Below, one piece after another: positions 61,741 through 64,000 of a DNA stretch of 64,000 nucleotides; position 1 is the first letter of the stretch, and the number at the start of each line of letters is the position of its first letter. The stretch is from Lycorma delicatula (Eukaryota > Arthropoda > Insecta > Hemiptera > Fulgoridae), in NCBI RefSeq assembly GCF_047948215.1, contig NC_134463.1, positions 100,158,657-100,222,656 of the forward strand, written 5' to 3'. The translations under genes were made by a program, and so were the position numbers. Below the pieces are notes generated by a model that worked only from the letters and a program-made list of their open reading frames with translations, ran no database searches and was not told where the DNA came from.

Positions 61741-63359
61741 TTTATTTATTTATTTTTTTCTAATTTAAGCTTTTAATAGTTTATCTGTATATACTTTTTC
61801 GGTGGTGTTTTCTGAAGTTGACTGTTTAACAGTAGAAACGAGTTGTTTAAGTTTAGTTTTATAGTAAGTTTACTTATAAACATTTTTACAGAGTAATCTT
61901 GTTTTTCAATTTAATAACCGTTCAGCACAACTCGTTTTGTGTATTTTTAGTCTACTTTTCTACTTCTTTGTTTTGCCCCTATTATTAGCGTATATTATGG
62001 AGAAGGGAACTATTTTTATTGGTCAAAAAATGGATGTCTTAAGTCTTGAGTTCGTCAAATACAAAAATGCTTAAATGAGAGATAAATAATTTTTTATCTA
62101 TACATTGAATTCCTTTGGATTTATATTTGAGGAACTTAAAATCGTTAAACTTATGAATTAAAATGATAAATTCTATTAATTTTTTTTTTTTAATTTGATG
62201 GTTATTCGTTATTCGTTATTTTTAAGTTGATGGTACATCGTGAAGGGGTTGAAAATTTTGACTATAAGTAAGAATTTTTTTTTTGTGTAAGAAAAAAGAG
62301 TGGTAGTAATTAACACCACTGATTTTTATTTTAAAATTAAGTTCCCATTTTTAAATGTGTTTATAACCTCTGATTGTTTCAACATAAAACTTGCTTTTTT
62401 CACTAAAAGAACTTATAACAGGATGAGAACAATTTTCTATACCTATTAACAAATAAAAGAAGAAGAAGCAACCAGTCAATAAATATTAATTAATATTAGT
62501 TATAATTTGTCATGTGATTTTAATAAACGTGATTTTCTTCCATTTTTTCCTTCCTTATAAGTTATAAGTTTTCCATTGATATAATTACGTAATTTTCTAT
62601 TTCTTATAATGTTATTTTACTTATTTTTAATTATTTATTTTTATTTTTTCTTCCTCTTCAAATTCCTCCCACAACTTTTTTTTCTGAATAGTTAAGATTT
62701 TTTTTTTTAGTTTGTTTATTCTCTTTTAAAAGCGGAAAAGGTAGTAAATATTTAGTTTCTAATTGTGTTAATTTATATTTCTTTTATATTATTAAAACCT
62801 TTCACCTGATAGGTTTATTTTTAAAGTTTTATCTGACAACGACTTGTTCTCTTAATCATTTTATTCTTTCTTTCTTAGCAACATTTTCTTCATGTTTATT
62901 TTTTTGTGGTTTGCATCATTTTCTCCCTTTTTTCATTTTCTTTTTTCAATTTTTTTTTTGTTTTTTTTTAATTTAAATATATTGATTTATTAATAATTAT
63001 TGCTCTCTGTTTGTAAAAATAAATACAATAAGTAATAATTCCATAATAATGAAAAACAAATCTGAAGTTATTAGTGAAACAACATTTTATTTGCTTTAAA
63101 AAATCTGTACATGTAATTTAATAGATGTACAGGGGAGTCATGTAGTGTCTACATCAGATGTTTTTTAATAACGAAAACAATAGGTTTTTAAATGATAAAA
63201 GTTGTTTAACGTAGCGTGAAAACCCTTTTATGTAAATGATAAAATATTGCTTCAGTTCGTCTTAAAAATACTCGTTTTTTAATTTAATATAAAATAAGCG
63301 CCATTTACTTATTTATTATAAACGAAATATAATAAAAATTGTTTTAACAAATCGATATT

Positions 63360-63725
63360 ATTGTTTGTGGTCTTACGTATTTGGGGTTTGCACGAGGGTT
63401 TCTTACATAATCATAGAGCTTATGACTACTTCCCCGTGACAAGTTCAGCCCGTATACTATACACACATCTTCACACTAAATATAAGTTTTGTTGGTGTGT
63501 GCGTGTGTGTTTGTGTATAACAAAGAATTTTGGAACGCGTGCTTTTGCATTTTCACCCTCATCGTGTATACGTCAACCCCACTCGGGGGTTGGTCTGCAA
63601 ATCTAAGAGAACCACACGGAAAATATCCATTAAATTCCCTCTCCAAAATCTCTTTATCAGCTGGCATGTATTCCAGGGCTTGCTCTCTATTTCTCCATTA
63701 TAAACATGTATTTTTTTTCTATTGA
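63360..63725. other. GC-richer block at right edge
   Basis: About 360 bp of more balanced sequence with a short GTGTGCGTGTGTGT tract and CCCCACTCGGGGG (a small palindrome near 63578-63590). Overlapping ORFs on both strands look like chance. It could be regulatory DNA of the next gene to the right, but there is no direct evidence. Confidence 0.25.
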
Positions 63726-64000
63726 TATAAATGCATATGTATTTAATATTCTGATCTCGACCTAACTATTTCTGAGTCATATGATATTTACAATAATAAT
63801 GAAAGAAAACCACAAATGGTAAAAATAGCGTGTTACGTCGCAAAACCATTAGCAAGCTGCAGGAAAACTTGAATATAAATTATAACTAGTAACTTAGTCT
63901 ATTGTCAACCAAAATAGAAAAAAGAATCATTAATCAAATAGAGAAGTATTTGTGTATTTGTTGGCGTACTACTGATTCTAGTTAACTTCTTTTCTAGAAT

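Noticed and set aside
1..64000. CRISPR array
   Set aside because: The only regular array (17.3-18.9 kb) has palindromic units with related linkers in an animal genome, not unique spacers.

Overview
This is an AT-rich, repeat-laden animal window. Canonical GT-AG splicing, long non-coding stretches, tRNA-derived SINEs, Jockey- and RTE/CR1-like non-LTR elements, Tc1/mariner, mariner and hAT relics, and long (CA)n/(TA)n/(CT)n tracts all point to an insect with a large genome. A hemipteran or another hemimetabolous insect is my guess, from the homeodomain sequence and repeat style; it is not proven. The only convincing host gene is a two-exon Hox gene on the minus strand.

Host gene. Exon 1 (52400 down to 51350) encodes an Asn-rich, low-complexity N-terminal region ending in the Hox hexapeptide FYPWMKS. 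Exon 2 (40958 down to 40618) encodes the homeodomain and a short tail. The 10.4 kb intron sits between the YPWM motif and the homeodomain, the usual Hox position, and the phases match exactly, giving a 463-residue protein. The homeodomain start SKRTRQTY followed by [16 protein letters not shown] fits fushi tarazu (ftz) better than Scr, Antp, Ubx or abd-A. YPWM is intact and no LxxLL (FTZ-F1-binding) motif is present, so the protein looks like an ancestral, homeotic-type Ftz rather than the Drosophila pair-rule form. If cluster order is ancestral, Scr should lie beyond the left edge and Antp beyond the right; no coding exon of either was recognised.

Layout. 1-17 kb: AT-rich intergenic DNA with a decayed Tc1/mariner-superfamily transposase (2.9-4.2 kb), a 60-nt-period coding relic (8.0-8.4 kb), two dispersed non-coding repeat families (A and B), and SINEs inserted into family B with clear target-site duplications. 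17.3-19.5 kb: an array of six 53-bp imperfect palindromes inside larger tandem duplications. 20-40 kb: microsatellites, SINE and tRNA-like fragments, Jockey-like and RTE/CR1-like remnants, and one young-looking 5'-truncated LINE copy with target-site duplications (35.0 kb). 40.6-52.4 kb: ftz, whose intron carries two fold-back mariner derivatives, a hAT N-terminal relic, a ~1 kb inverted repeat and a LINE fragment. 52.4-64 kb: the ftz upstream region with a candidate TATA/initiator and a GC-richer block at 53.4-53.8 kb, followed by more SINE and LINE debris. Most short ORFs in the window are chance or transposon-derived.
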